From positions 1 to 64,000 of the forward strand of contig PDTL01000018.1 in the NCBI GenBank assembly GCA_002748835.1: a stretch of 64,000 nt of DNA. The letters are read 5' to 3'. Shown here in pieces: positions 37,564-48,779 of this stretch. The notes under the pieces are model-generated. The model saw only the letters and a program-made list of their open reading frames with translations, was not told where the DNA came from and made no database searches. The stretch is from Deltaproteobacteria bacterium (GTDB lineage: Bacteria; Desulfobacterota; Desulfobacteria; Desulfobacterales; GCA-2748835). The first letter of the stretch is position 1; the number at the start of each line of letters is the position of its first letter. The translations under genes were made by a program, and so were the position numbers.

Positions 37564-38391
37564 CTAGGATGCCGCCGGATAGACCCAGGGTGACGGACCG
37601 GAGAAATAGCGCGCATCCACCTGTTGTTTCAACCGGGTAAAGACCTCGCCCTGGTCTGATTCTGCTGCAATGGCGCCGTCCGCAATATCCGTGAGCCGCT
37701 TGTGGTCCGATTTGGCATCCGGGCTGAACCGTTCGTTGACATACCGCAGACCCGGTGCAGTCCGTCCGTGAACCACCACCGGGCCGAACTGGGGACGGGA
37801 ACCGTCTGATTTAAAGCCAGTGGCTGTTGCCCCCACAGGTTGCAGGCCGGCAGGCAGTGGCTTCCAGTCAAGTAGCTCAAAAAATATCGACAAAAGGGTT
37901 TCGCAGTCTTTTCGGTGGTTGTCTGCAAGGTACGCCCGGCCTTCTTTTTCAAGGGTATCGATATCCTCCCTGTCAAAAGCAAGATCCAGCGCGGCGATAG
38001 CTTCCTGCTGCACGCCGCGAACCGTCTCCTTTCCCCTGGAATGGACGATCTTTCCGTCGTTGAGAATCCGCATGGCATTCCGGATGCTGATCATTTCTTT
38101 GATCGTGGGGCTTTTTCGGACCGCGATATCTGCTGCGGTGGTATTGTACGCGGCCAACGCGTTATCAAGGACGATCATCGGACGTGCTGTTTCGCCGGTG
38201 CGGGAAACCTTCCGGGAGTAAATGTCCAGATCCCGGATACGCTGATGATCAAACGGACCGGCTTCCAGCAGGCGGCGCATGGCATCGAGATCCGCCCTTC
38301 GGGCGGGATCTGTTGGATCAATGGACGCGCACACCCGTCCGGCCAGGGTGTCGATTCGGATTTTTTCGAGAATGTTTTCTTTAAAGCCCAT
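37564..38391 (-). CDS. Conserved hypothetical protein
   Basis: Good ORF with RBS-proximal ATG (MGFKENILEKIRIDTLAGRV); no family confidently recognised. Confidence 0.6.
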   Translation of the reverse strand: MGFKENILEKIRIDTLAGRVCASIDPTDPARRADLDAMRRLLEAGPFDHQRIRDLDIYSRKVSRTGETARPMIVLDNALAAYNTTAADIAVRKSPTIKEMISIRNAMRILNDGKIVHSRGKETVRGVQQEAIAALDLAFDREDIDTLEKEGRAYLADNHRKDCETLLSIFFELLDWKPLPAGLQPVGATATGFKSDGSRPQFGPVVVHGRTAPGLRYVNERFSPDAKSDHKRLTDIADGAIAAESDQGEVFTRLKQQVDARYFSGPSPWVYPAAS

Positions 38392-38636
38392 GCACCTGTT
38401 TCCTGCGGTGGGGTGTGTTCGGATGCCCCAGCTTGACCTGCCTGCCATGATCAGGTATATAAATTCCTTTGTCAACAAAGAAAACCTGCGTGCTTCTGAC
38501 CGGCTGACAGGCCGGTATATTAAGAGGCATTATGCGTAACCGGCGCCTTTTCTGTGCCAAAACACGTCTTTTTCTGTGTGTTTTCCAACCATGAAACAAC
38601 TGAAAAATGCCGGACGCCTCGACAGGGTAAGGAGAT

Positions 38637-39926
<1,290 letters not shown>

Positions 39927-39936
39927 TTGCAAGCGG

Positions 39937-39964
39937 TTGCCTCCGACGGTCCAGCCGGAGGCAA
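39937..39964. terminator. Stem-loop between convergent gltA and uraA
   Basis: ttgcctccg (39937-39945) / cggaggcaa (39956-39964). Confidence 0.5.
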
Positions 39965-39968
39965 GGCG

Positions 39969-41264
39969 TTATTCGTTCTCGGCCGATCCGCCTCCGGGCA
40001 GGATCAGATTGAGGACCACGCCCAGGATACCCGCCAGGCCGATTTTTTCGATGGAGAAGTTGCCGGCGCTGAATTTCAGGCCGCCGATGCCGCAGACCAG
40101 GATCAAGGAGACGATCACGAGGTTCCGCGGCAGTGTCAGGTCATCGCCCGCCTTGACCAGGGTGTTCAGACCGATGACGGCAATCATGCCGAACAGGAGG
40201 ACCATGATACCGCCCATGACCGGAACCGGAATGGTCTGGAGCAGAGCTTCGAGCTTGCCCACAAAGGCCAGGAGTACGGCGCAGATGGCGGCCCAGGTCA
40301 TGATAGCCGGATTAAAAGCGCGGGTCAGGGCAACCGCCCCGCTGACTTCAGAGTAGGTGGTGTTGGGCGGTCCGCCGAGCATGGCGGCAAAGGAGGTGGC
40401 GATTCCGTCACCGAGCATGGTTTTGTGGATGCCCGGATCTTTCAGATAATCCGTACCGGTAATGGACCGGATGGCCAGGATGTCGCCCACGTGTTCGATG
40501 GCCGGCGCGATGGCCACGGGCACGATGTAGAGCACGGCATTGAGATTCCACTCGGGAAAGGTGAAGTCGGGAACAGATATCCAGGCGGCATTGACAACGG
40601 CGTCAAAATTGACAATGCCCATAAACAAGGAGGCAAGGTACCCGGCGATGATCCCAAAAAGGATGGGAATGAGACGAAAAATACCTTTGCCGAAAATGGA
40701 CACGATAATGGTGGTGGCAAGGGAAATGATGGAAACGATCATGGCAGATTTAAAGGCGAACAATTCAATGGCGCCGTCGCCACTTTTTCCCATGGCCATG
40801 TTGGCGGCAACCGGGGCCAGGATCAGGCCGATGACCATGATCACCGGCCCGGTGACCACGGGCGGAAGGATCCGGTGAAGGAGTTCCTGGCCGTTGACCT
40901 GGATGATGATGCTGAACAGAATGTAGATCAGACCGGCAGCGGCAAGACCGCAGAGGGTGCCGGGGATCCCCCATGTCTGAACACCGTAGCTGATGGGCGC
41001 GATAAAGGCAAAGGACGAGGCGAGGAAGACCGGCACCTTTCCTTTGGTGATGATCTGAAAGATCAGGGTGCCAGTGCCGGCGGTAAACAGCGCCACGCTC
41101 GGGTTGAGTCCGGTGAGGAGCGGGACAAGCACCAGGGCGCCGAAGGCGACAAAGAGCATCTGGCCGCCCAGCAGGCATTCAGACAGATTGAATCGGTAGT
41201 CGGTTGATGACGCTTCCATGGGGGACGACATAATACCTCCTGAGTCTGTGATGAAACGGTTCAT
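39969..41264 (-). CDS. uraA: Uracil/xanthine permease (NCS2 family)
   Basis: QMLFVAFGALVLVPLLTGLNPSVALFTAGTGTLIFQIITKGKVPVFLASSFAFI; GPPNTTYSEVSGAVALTRAFNP. Confidence 0.92.
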   Translation of the reverse strand: MNRFITDSGGIMSSPMEASSTDYRFNLSECLLGGQMLFVAFGALVLVPLLTGLNPSVALFTAGTGTLIFQIITKGKVPVFLASSFAFIAPISYGVQTWGIPGTLCGLAAAGLIYILFSIIIQVNGQELLHRILPPVVTGPVIMVIGLILAPVAANMAMGKSGDGAIELFAFKSAMIVSIISLATTIIVSIFGKGIFRLIPILFGIIAGYLASLFMGIVNFDAVVNAAWISVPDFTFPEWNLNAVLYIVPVAIAPAIEHVGDILAIRSITGTDYLKDPGIHKTMLGDGIATSFAAMLGGPPNTTYSEVSGAVALTRAFNPAIMTWAAICAVLLAFVGKLEALLQTIPVPVMGGIMVLLFGMIAVIGLNTLVKAGDDLTLPRNLVIVSLILVCGIGGLKFSAGNFSIEKIGLAGILGVVLNLILPGGGSAENE

Positions 41265-41310
41265 TTTTTTTCGGGTTCCCGAGAGAACTACCCAAAAAAG
41301 CCGTTTAATT

Positions 41311-41355
41311 CAATAAAAAAGAAAACCGCCTGCACGGGAAGCGATGTGCAGGCGG
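41311..41355 (-). terminator. Intrinsic terminator/attenuator between upp and uraA
   Basis: Minus strand ccgcctgcac-loop-gtgcaggcgg followed by ttttctttttta. Confidence 0.85.
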
Positions 41356-41378
41356 CAGTGTGTCTGGAAAAGGTGAGG

Positions 41379-42005
41379 CTATTTGGTACCGAAAATTTTA
41401 TCCCCCGCATCTCCCAGCCCGGGCAGGATGTAACCGGCGTCGTTGAGACGCTCGTCAACCGCTGCGGTGTAGATGTCAACATCCGGATGGGCGGCGGTCA
41501 CCTTTTCAATCCCTTCAGGTGCTGCCACCAGGAAAATACCGCGGATCTGATCGCATCCCTCCCGTTTGAGCATGTCGATGGTGGCGATCAGGGTGCCGCC
41601 GGTGGCTAGCATGGGGTCGAGGATCAGAGCGGTCCGCTGGTTCATGTCACTGGCCAGTTTGACAAAATATTCCACTGGTTTGAGGGTCTCCTCATCCCGG
41701 TACAGACCTACCACGCTGACCTTTGCGGACGGAATCATGTCTGTGACACCGGGCATCATACCGAGACCGGCACGGAGAATCGGGACGATGGTGATCTTTT
41801 TCCCCTTGATTTTATCTACCTGAACAGGACCAGCCCAGCCGTCGATGGTGACGGTTTCGGTTTCCATGTCCTTGGTGGCTTCGTAGGTGAGCAGACGGGC
41901 GACTTCGGACGAGAGTTCCCGGAAATCCTTGGTGGAGATATCTTTATGGCGAAGCAGTCCCAGCTTGTGTTTGATCAGGGGATGGTCGGCAACGTGTACG
42001 GTCAT
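41379..42005 (-). CDS. upp: Uracil phosphoribosyltransferase
   Basis: [70 protein letters not shown]. Confidence 0.95.
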   Translation of the reverse strand: MTVHVADHPLIKHKLGLLRHKDISTKDFRELSSEVARLLTYEATKDMETETVTIDGWAGPVQVDKIKGKKITIVPILRAGLGMMPGVTDMIPSAKVSVVGLYRDEETLKPVEYFVKLASDMNQRTALILDPMLATGGTLIATIDMLKREGCDQIRGIFLVAAPEGIEKVTAAHPDVDIYTAAVDERLNDAGYILPGLGDAGDKIFGTK

Positions 42006-42257
42006 GGCAGGTCCTCTTTTTTCTAATGATGGTGGATGGTTTCCGGGCCGCAGACCCAGGGCGGGCATCGTGCGGATAGAAACAGATCAACAAAGATTTT
42101 TTATTTTATCACAATCTGAAAAAACGGCTACGAGATTTTTATACGCTGATCTGGAGACTTGAATTCTGCAGGGGTTATGCGGTAGTTCTTATAAAAATGC
42201 AGAGTGTACGGGCTATGAGATCTGGCCCGGTATCTGGTTGTATGCCGTCAGATTTTT

Positions 42258-43007
42258 ATGTTTTGGGAACAGGGGGGATTCATGGCTGAAACAGGCAGTA
42301 TGACAGATCGGCGCCGGCAGATCCTTATCGGGCTGGTGGCAGTACTGGTGTCGGCAGTGGTCGTCATCATCTGGTGGAGTAACCGGATGGTGCTGCCGGA
42401 TACCACCTCGCCACCGGTACACGGACTGGCCTTTTTCGACGTGGGCGAAACCACGGTGCTCAGCCGGGGGCTGCAGACGTCCCTTGAATCGGTACTCGGG
42501 GAATCGGCCATCGAGGGATGGAGTCCTGTGGACCTGTCTGACGGCGGCCATGCCTATCTGCCCGGCAGGTTCCCGGATCTGGAGGCGCTGAACAAGGGTC
42601 TGTCCCTGAAAGACGGCACGCTAGCCGGCAATGCCACCTGGAAGCTGGTGTTCCGGTATGCGAAATTAAACGGCCTTCCGTTTTCTCATATTAAAATGGT
42701 GTTTGATAAAAAAACAGAGCGTCCCTTGTTTATTCAGGCCCGCGCGGCATCAGGTCAGCAGGACTTTTCAACGACCCTCACGGCGAAATTCGGACAGCCG
42801 GCAATCACCAACGGGCCGGACCGAACACTCGAGTCCCGGGTATGGACAGAGGGAGAGAACCTGCTGATCGCCTCCCGGGTGCCGAATAAAATTGATGTTG
42901 TGGCGTGGCATCTGTATATCTATTTCAAAGGAAACATTCAGGCGCTGGTGAACCGATTGGAGGCAGATGCGGCCGCTTCCGCTGTTTCAGAGCCCAGCGC
43001 TTTCTAA
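42258..43007 (+). CDS. Hypothetical protein with N-terminal membrane anchor
   Basis: RRQILIGLVAVLVSAVVVIIWWSNR, then soluble region; RBS gggggattc upstream. Confidence 0.6.
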   Translation: MFWEQGGFMAETGSMTDRRRQILIGLVAVLVSAVVVIIWWSNRMVLPDTTSPPVHGLAFFDVGETTVLSRGLQTSLESVLGESAIEGWSPVDLSDGGHAYLPGRFPDLEALNKGLSLKDGTLAGNATWKLVFRYAKLNGLPFSHIKMVFDKKTERPLFIQARAASGQQDFSTTLTAKFGQPAITNGPDRTLESRVWTEGENLLIASRVPNKIDVVAWHLYIYFKGNIQALVNRLEADAAASAVSEPSAF

Positions 43008-43049
43008 CGAGACCACCGGGAAGGGCCGGTAAAACCAAAGGAGCAGTGT

Positions 43050-43469
43050 GTGAATACCTATTCAAGACGGGGCGCTGGCGGCAGCAGCGGGGGAATCGGA
43101 CGTTTTTTTCTGGGTCTTGCCATGATGGTGGGCGGTGGGTACCTGTTCTTTGACGCCATCCGGGTTACCCATCAGTTTCACATGGGGTACCGGCTTTACT
43201 CGTTTGGCGGGTTTCACCTGACCAGCGGAATGACCCTGATCCCGCTTATTTTCGGCGTGGCCATGATCTTCTATAACGCAAAAAATCTGATCGGATGGGC
43301 CCTCTCTTGCGCCTCCCTGATCATGCTCGGGTTCGGCGTGATCACCTCGATCAATTTCCGGATGCGCTCCATGTCCGCCTTTGAACTGATCATGATACTG
43401 GTGTTATTGATGGGGGGGCTGGGCCTGTTCCTCAGCTCCTTAAGGGAAGTCAAGTCGCTCGAAGATTAA
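43050..43469 (+). CDS. Hypothetical multi-span membrane protein
   Basis: Several hydrophobic segments; glycine-rich N-terminus. Confidence 0.65.
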   Translation: MNTYSRRGAGGSSGGIGRFFLGLAMMVGGGYLFFDAIRVTHQFHMGYRLYSFGGFHLTSGMTLIPLIFGVAMIFYNAKNLIGWALSCASLIMLGFGVITSINFRMRSMSAFELIMILVLLMGGLGLFLSSLREVKSLED

Positions 43470-43534
43470 CGGCTGTAAACCTGCAATTCACAGAGTCAAT
43501 ACGGCCCGTGCACTTGCCCTGGGCCGTATTACAT

Positions 43535-44914
43535 CTAAAAGCCAATGCTCCCCGGTGTGCGGGGGAACGGGATCACGTCGCGGATATTGGTGATCCCGGA
43601 CATCATCATGACCAGACGTTCAAAGCCCATACCGAATCCGCTATGGGGCACGCTGCCGTACTTGCGGGAATCAATATACCACTGGTATTCGGCCTTGTCC
43701 AGACCGGCCTCATCCATTCGCGCTTCCAGCACTGCCAGGCGTTCCTCCCGCTGGCTACCACCAACGAGTTCTCCGATTCGCGGAACAAGCAGGTCCATGG
43801 CGGCCACGGTTTCTCCGTCATCATTGCACCGCATGTAAAAAGGTTTGATGGAGCGAGGATAGTCGTAGACGATCACCGGCTTCTTGAAATGGACGTCGGT
43901 GAGAAAGCGCTCATGTTCGGTCTGCAGGTCTTCACCAAAGGCTGGCGGATACACAAAGTCCTGTTTCGCTGACTGGAGGATCTTGACCGCCTCGGTGTAG
44001 GGCAGGCGTTCAAAGGCTGTCTCGCAGAGCCGCTCAAGCCCGGGCCGCAGGGTCTTGTCAACGAAACTGGCAAACAGATTGAGATCGTCCGTGCACTGGT
44101 TCAGCACATGGTGTGTCAAATATTTGACCATGTCTTCGGCCAGATCCATGTTGCCGATGAGATCGCAGAACGCCATTTCCGGTTCGATCATCCAGAATTC
44201 TGCCGCGTGGCGGGCGGTATGGGAATTCTCCGCTCGAAAGGTGGGGCCGAAGGTATAGACATCTCCCAGGGCCAGGGCGAACATTTCAGCGTTCAGCTGA
44301 CCGGAGACGGTCAGATGGGCCTCTTTTCCGAAAAAATCTTCGGAAAAGGCATCCTTTTTGTTTTCCGGTGTATGGTTCACCGGAAGGGTGGTGATCCGGA
44401 AAAGCTCACCGGCGCCTTCACAGTCCGAACCGGTGATGATGGGCGTGTGAATGTACTGAAAGCCCTGCTCCCAGAAATAGGTGTGAACGGCCTTGGCCAG
44501 CTCGGAACGGATGCGGAACGCGGCGCCGTACTTGTTGGTCCGGGGCCGCAAATGGGCGATGGTGCGCAGAAACTCATCGGTGTGGCGCTTTTTCTGAAGG
44601 GGAAAATCTTCCGGCGCCACATGAAGGGTGGTGATGGACACGGCCTGCACTTCCCACTTCTGGCCTTTTCCCGGGGACGGGACCCGTTTTCCGGTCACGG
44701 TGACAGCAGACCCGGTGGTCAATCGACTGACGTCGTCGTACCCGTCGATTCCCGCATCGGCAACCACCTGGATGTTGGCGAGACAGGATCCGTCATTGAT
44801 TTCAATAAAGGAAAAATCCTTGGAGGTTCGCCGGGTACGAACCCATCCGCTGAAGGTAACCGGATCCCGGGTCTCGGTTGCCGTCAGAAGATGTTTGACT
44901 TTTATGCGTTTCAT
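43535..44914 (-). CDS. asnS: Asparaginyl-tRNA synthetase
   Basis: VTFSGWVRTRRTSKDFSFIEINDGS; HTARHAAEFWMIEPEMAF; GFGMGFERLVMMMSGITNIRDVIPFPRTPGS. Confidence 0.95.
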   Translation of the reverse strand: MKRIKVKHLLTATETRDPVTFSGWVRTRRTSKDFSFIEINDGSCLANIQVVADAGIDGYDDVSRLTTGSAVTVTGKRVPSPGKGQKWEVQAVSITTLHVAPEDFPLQKKRHTDEFLRTIAHLRPRTNKYGAAFRIRSELAKAVHTYFWEQGFQYIHTPIITGSDCEGAGELFRITTLPVNHTPENKKDAFSEDFFGKEAHLTVSGQLNAEMFALALGDVYTFGPTFRAENSHTARHAAEFWMIEPEMAFCDLIGNMDLAEDMVKYLTHHVLNQCTDDLNLFASFVDKTLRPGLERLCETAFERLPYTEAVKILQSAKQDFVYPPAFGEDLQTEHERFLTDVHFKKPVIVYDYPRSIKPFYMRCNDDGETVAAMDLLVPRIGELVGGSQREERLAVLEARMDEAGLDKAEYQWYIDSRKYGSVPHSGFGMGFERLVMMMSGITNIRDVIPFPRTPGSIGF

Positions 44915-44935
44915 CCGGTGTACTCCTTATGCAGA

Positions 44936-45946
44936 TCAGTAGGCTTCGCCGTGATCCATGTCTTCCGGTGTCACCTTGGTTTTGAACAAGTTGTACGCCC
45001 AGGTCTGGTAGGCAATGACCATGGGGATGAAGATCAAGACCACCACCAGCATAATCTTCAGGGTCAGGGGGCTGGATGCCGCGTTATAGGCGGTGAGCGC
45101 CAGATCATTCTGGTAGGTGGGCGGAAACAGGGTGGGAAACAGGCCGATGACGCCGAAGAAGGTGGCCCCGGCAATGGTGCCGGCAGAGGCAAACCAGGCT
45201 TTGAAATAGGCGCCCTTGGCCAGAAACATGCGGACAGCGACCAGCAGACCCACCGTCACGATGATGACCAGAAACAACATGGGATTTTTCAGATAATTGT
45301 CATACAGCGGGGTGGCAAACCAGCTGGCAACGAGAAACAGGGCTGCGACAAGCAGCTCAGCCGGCCACAGCCTGCGAGTGGCTTTGACTGTCCGGTCCTG
45401 TAGATCTCCTTCTGTCTTGATACAGAGCCACAGGGCACCGTGAACGAGAAACATCACCTGAAACAGGATACCGCCCAGCAGGGTGTAGGGGGTGATCAGG
45501 GAGAAGAGGCCGCCGTCCAGCGGGTTACCGGCAAAAATATTGGCAAAGGCGACGCCGAAGAGAATGGCGGGCAGGGTGCTGCCGATAAAAATACAGCCAT
45601 CCCAGAGCATCCGCCAGTTCGGGTTGTCGATCTGATCTCTGAATTCAAAGGAAACCCCACGGATGATGAGGGCAAAGAGGATCAGCATCAGCGGTGTGTA
45701 GAGGGTGGAAAACATGGCCGCATACAGAATGGGGAAAGCGGCAAAGGTGACGCCGCCAGCAGTGATCAGCCAGACTTCATTGCCATCCCAGAGGGGACCC
45801 AGGGCGGTGATCATCATCCGCTTTTCCGTGTCAGATTTTCCGAGAACCGGATACAGCGCACCAATACCCAGGTCAAAACCGCCGGTCATGAAGAATACGG
45901 CCCATAACAGGCCCCAGATGTAAAACCAGATTGCTTGCAGTTCCAT
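44936..45946 (-). CDS. cydB: Cytochrome bd ubiquinol oxidase subunit II
   Basis: ELQAIWFYIWGLLWAVFFMTGGFDLGIGALYP; WDGNEVWLITAGGVTFAAFP. Confidence 0.95.
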   Translation of the reverse strand: MELQAIWFYIWGLLWAVFFMTGGFDLGIGALYPVLGKSDTEKRMMITALGPLWDGNEVWLITAGGVTFAAFPILYAAMFSTLYTPLMLILFALIIRGVSFEFRDQIDNPNWRMLWDGCIFIGSTLPAILFGVAFANIFAGNPLDGGLFSLITPYTLLGGILFQVMFLVHGALWLCIKTEGDLQDRTVKATRRLWPAELLVAALFLVASWFATPLYDNYLKNPMLFLVIIVTVGLLVAVRMFLAKGAYFKAWFASAGTIAGATFFGVIGLFPTLFPPTYQNDLALTAYNAASSPLTLKIMLVVVLIFIPMVIAYQTWAYNLFKTKVTPEDMDHGEAY

Positions 45947-46012
45947 AAGATATCTCCCGTGCAATGGGTCCGGAACAGTCCGGATCCGTTACGTTTTCAT
46001 TATATCATCACA

Positions 46013-47350
46013 TTAAACAGCAGCTTCTGCATCCGCATCCGGTTCCGGCAGCTGTCCCGGTCCCTTGATCGCATGCTTGGCTATGAGAAAAAAACCGGCC
46101 AGACCCAGCAGTGTGTAGACCACGAAGAATCCGATGAGGGTGACCAGTACCTGACTTGTCACCACCGGGGAGGCGGCATCAGCGGTGCGCATCAGTCCGT
46201 AGACGATCCAGGGCTGACGGCCCACTTCGGCCAGCACCCATCCGGCCTCAATGGCGATATAGGGCAACGGAATGGAAACCAGCATGATTTTCAGCAGCCA
46301 GGGAGATGCCACCAGATGTTTTCTGCGAAACCAGGCAATGATGGTGATGATGATGAAAAAGGTACCCAGGCCGACCATGGTCTTGAACGCGAGGGAGGTG
46401 AGGAGGATGGGCGGCCGGTCTTCTTTTGGAAATTCCTTGAGACCCTTGACCTCGGCGTTGAAGTCATGATGGGAGAGAAAACTGAGAAGCCCCGGGATTT
46501 TCCCGATTTCAATGCGGTTTTTCTCGTTTTCCACATCCGGCCAGGCAAAGGTGATGATGGGCGCACGTTCCTGGGTCTCCCAATGGCATTCCATGGCTGC
46601 CAGCTTGGTGGGCTGGGTGTCGGCCAGATGGGTGCCGTGCATGTCACCGGTAGCGCCGACGATGAGCGCGGATATAATCGCCAGAATCAGGGCCATTCGG
46701 AAAGAACGCTCAAAAAAATCGATGTGCTGCTTTTTGAGAAGATGCCAGGCGGAGATGCCCATGACGAAAAACGTGCCGAGCAGGAGACCGGCGGCAACGG
46801 TATGGCCGAATTCGAGCAGGGCAAAGGGCTGGGAGATGACGGTCCAGAAGTCGGTGAGCTCGGCGCGGCCGTTGCGGAGGGTGTACCCCACCGGATGCTG
46901 CATCCAGGAGTTGGCGACCAGGATCCAGAACGCGGACAGGTTGCCGCCGATGGCGACCAGCCACATGACAATGGCGTGGGCTTTTTTGGACAGTTTTTTC
47001 CAGCCAAAGATCCAGATGCCAATGAAAGTCGACTCAAGAAAAAAGGCGACTGATGCTTCAATGGCCAGCAGAGACCCGAAAATATCGCCGACATATTCGG
47101 AATACCGGGACCAGTTGGTGCCGAACTGGAATTCCAAAGTGATCCCCGTGACCACGCCCACGGCAAAATTGATGAGAAACAGCTTGCCCCAGAATTTTGT
47201 CATCCGGAGGTAGGTTTCATCTCCGGTGCGCACATATCGGGTTTCCATCCATGCAATCAGAATGGACAGCCCCAGGGTCAGGGGGACGAACAGAAAGTGG
47301 AACATGGTGGCTGCGGCAAACTGCAGCCGGGACAGCAATACAACATCCAT
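46013..47350 (-). CDS. cydA: Cytochrome bd ubiquinol oxidase subunit I
   Basis: SRLQFAAATMFHFLFVPLTLGLSILIAWMET; GVVTGITLEFQFGTNWSRYSEYVGDIFGSLLAIE; GWVLAEVGRQPWIVYGLMRT. Confidence 0.95.
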   Translation of the reverse strand: MDVVLLSRLQFAAATMFHFLFVPLTLGLSILIAWMETRYVRTGDETYLRMTKFWGKLFLINFAVGVVTGITLEFQFGTNWSRYSEYVGDIFGSLLAIEASVAFFLESTFIGIWIFGWKKLSKKAHAIVMWLVAIGGNLSAFWILVANSWMQHPVGYTLRNGRAELTDFWTVISQPFALLEFGHTVAAGLLLGTFFVMGISAWHLLKKQHIDFFERSFRMALILAIISALIVGATGDMHGTHLADTQPTKLAAMECHWETQERAPIITFAWPDVENEKNRIEIGKIPGLLSFLSHHDFNAEVKGLKEFPKEDRPPILLTSLAFKTMVGLGTFFIIITIIAWFRRKHLVASPWLLKIMLVSIPLPYIAIEAGWVLAEVGRQPWIVYGLMRTADAASPVVTSQVLVTLIGFFVVYTLLGLAGFFLIAKHAIKGPGQLPEPDADAEAAV

Positions 47351-47380
47351 GTGTGTCTCCTAAGGACTAAAAAGTAAATG

Positions 47381-47415
47381 AAAAAAGGCGAACAGCACCT
47401 AGGTAGCTGTTCGCC
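47381..47415 (-). terminator. Intrinsic terminator between desulfoferrodoxin gene and cydA
   Basis: Minus strand ggcgaacagc-loop-gctgttcgcc followed by ttttttc. Confidence 0.85.
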
Positions 47416-47451
47416 GCTAATGTATGGTGAATTGAGGGCCTCATAGCCTGA

Positions 47452-47823
47452 TCAGGCCTTCCAGACGCCGTGAAGGTTACAAAATTCCCTTGCGGTTACC
47501 GTTTCGGCGTCGATCCTGAAAACCGCTTCCGGTGTTGTTTCCGGGGTTACGTATTGAGTGTGGTCCTTCCCACTGGCAAAGAATTCGATCCACTCGATAC
47601 AATGCGTCGCTTCCATGGGGCGTGCCGCGCTGCCCACGGTAACATTGAAACTACCATCGATTTTTTCGATCTCCGGCACCTGCTTTTCGTTTGCCGCATC
47701 CATGGTGTTCTCCGTCATCCGCTTTGTGGTTTCCCCGCAGCAAGCCAACGGCCCACCGCCGTGAATGTATTCAACTTCGTTGCCGCAAAGATGACACGTA
47801 TAAATTTCAAAAATCTGAGCCAT
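47452..47823 (-). CDS. dfx: Desulfoferrodoxin (2Fe superoxide reductase family), atypical center II
   Basis: N-terminal desulforedoxin motif CHLCGNEVEYIHGGGPLACCGE; VTVGSAARPMEATHCIEWIEF; REFCNLHGVWKA. Confidence 0.92.
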   Translation of the reverse strand: MAQIFEIYTCHLCGNEVEYIHGGGPLACCGETTKRMTENTMDAANEKQVPEIEKIDGSFNVTVGSAARPMEATHCIEWIEFFASGKDHTQYVTPETTPEAVFRIDAETVTAREFCNLHGVWKA

Positions 47824-48321
47824 CCGGAACCGCCTTCAATAAATATTGATTGTTATACGTGATTGTGTCTCTTTTTTCTGTCTATGCAACAGGCTCCGGA
47901 AATAGATACACGCTGTACAGAAGCGATGTTGGTTCGTAATTCTTAAAAGATCTATTCTACCTTCCGGAGAACCATGTTTCAATTCATTTTTTTAATGCAG
48001 AAAAACAAAAAAACGATTCCGCCCGTTTCTATACGGGTTGCGGTATTCCCGGTTAATTTTTGCAGGTTATGTGCCAATACCATTCTGTCAACTAGCGGGA
48101 GCCAGAAGTCAATCATATTTAAACGGTTATGGATGAGAGCCGCCTCAGGTGTACAAAGGAAGATATGTATCGGATTATATGATGAGACAGTCCCGTGTGA
48201 GGGTGTATCATGAGGGTACAGATGTGCGTCCAACAGCAGCCATAGAAACGACGCTAATTTATAATTTTAAAATAGATAGTTATATTTTTTTCGACGGTTT
48301 TCGGGTCCTTTCTTTGGTGCT

Positions 48322-48337
48322 TGGCACTAATATTGTA
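48322..48337 (+). promoter_or_regulatory. Candidate sigma54 (-24/-12) promoter
   Basis: tggcac-taata-ttgta against consensus TGGCAC-N5-TTGCW (GG-N10-GT); ~60 nt upstream of the 48396 ORF. Confidence 0.45.
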
Positions 48338-48395
48338 TAAAAGTTAAGATGTAAGCCCAGTATGAAACACCTACGTTAACAGGGAGGTATCCATT

Positions 48396-48758
48396 ATGAT
48401 GAAGTTGAGCGACATCAAATTAGACTTGGACCTGATCAACTCCATCGATTGGGAAATGACGCCGGAAGATGCGGTGAAACTCTATCTGGAATGGGGAAAC
48501 AGCCGCGGGGAACGCAGTCATATCGTTGTTCGGGGTAAACAGGATGCATCGACCTACTTTGTGGTGAACAATTGGGGACCGCAGCCAAAAATTTTTCTCA
48601 TCCGCAGGAACTCAGAAGAAGCACGGGAACTGGCGGAAATTGAAATGCCACAGGATCTTGAAAGAGAATTTTTAAATGAAATCGGTAACAACCGGGGGCT
48701 TTACTCCATTGAAGGAAATGTCTGTACCTGGTTGAAGCGGGAACTTCTGGAAGAATAA
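48396..48758 (+). CDS. DVU0772-like family protein
   Basis: IDWEMTPEDAVKLYLEWGN...YFVVNNWGPQPKIFLIRRNSEEARELAEIEMP resembles the DVU0772 family of sulfate reducers (recalled, not searched). Confidence 0.65.
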   Translation: MMKLSDIKLDLDLINSIDWEMTPEDAVKLYLEWGNSRGERSHIVVRGKQDASTYFVVNNWGPQPKIFLIRRNSEEARELAEIEMPQDLEREFLNEIGNNRGLYSIEGNVCTWLKRELLEE

Positions 48759-48779
48759 CGGCCCGCTTACCGGTTTGTA

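Noticed and set aside
39927-41207. 426-aa + strand ORF
   Set aside because: Exact antisense shadow of uraA; low-complexity G/D/H-rich translation typical of reverse complement of a membrane protein gene.
44108-45403. 431-aa + strand ORF
   Set aside because: Antisense of asnS and cydB.
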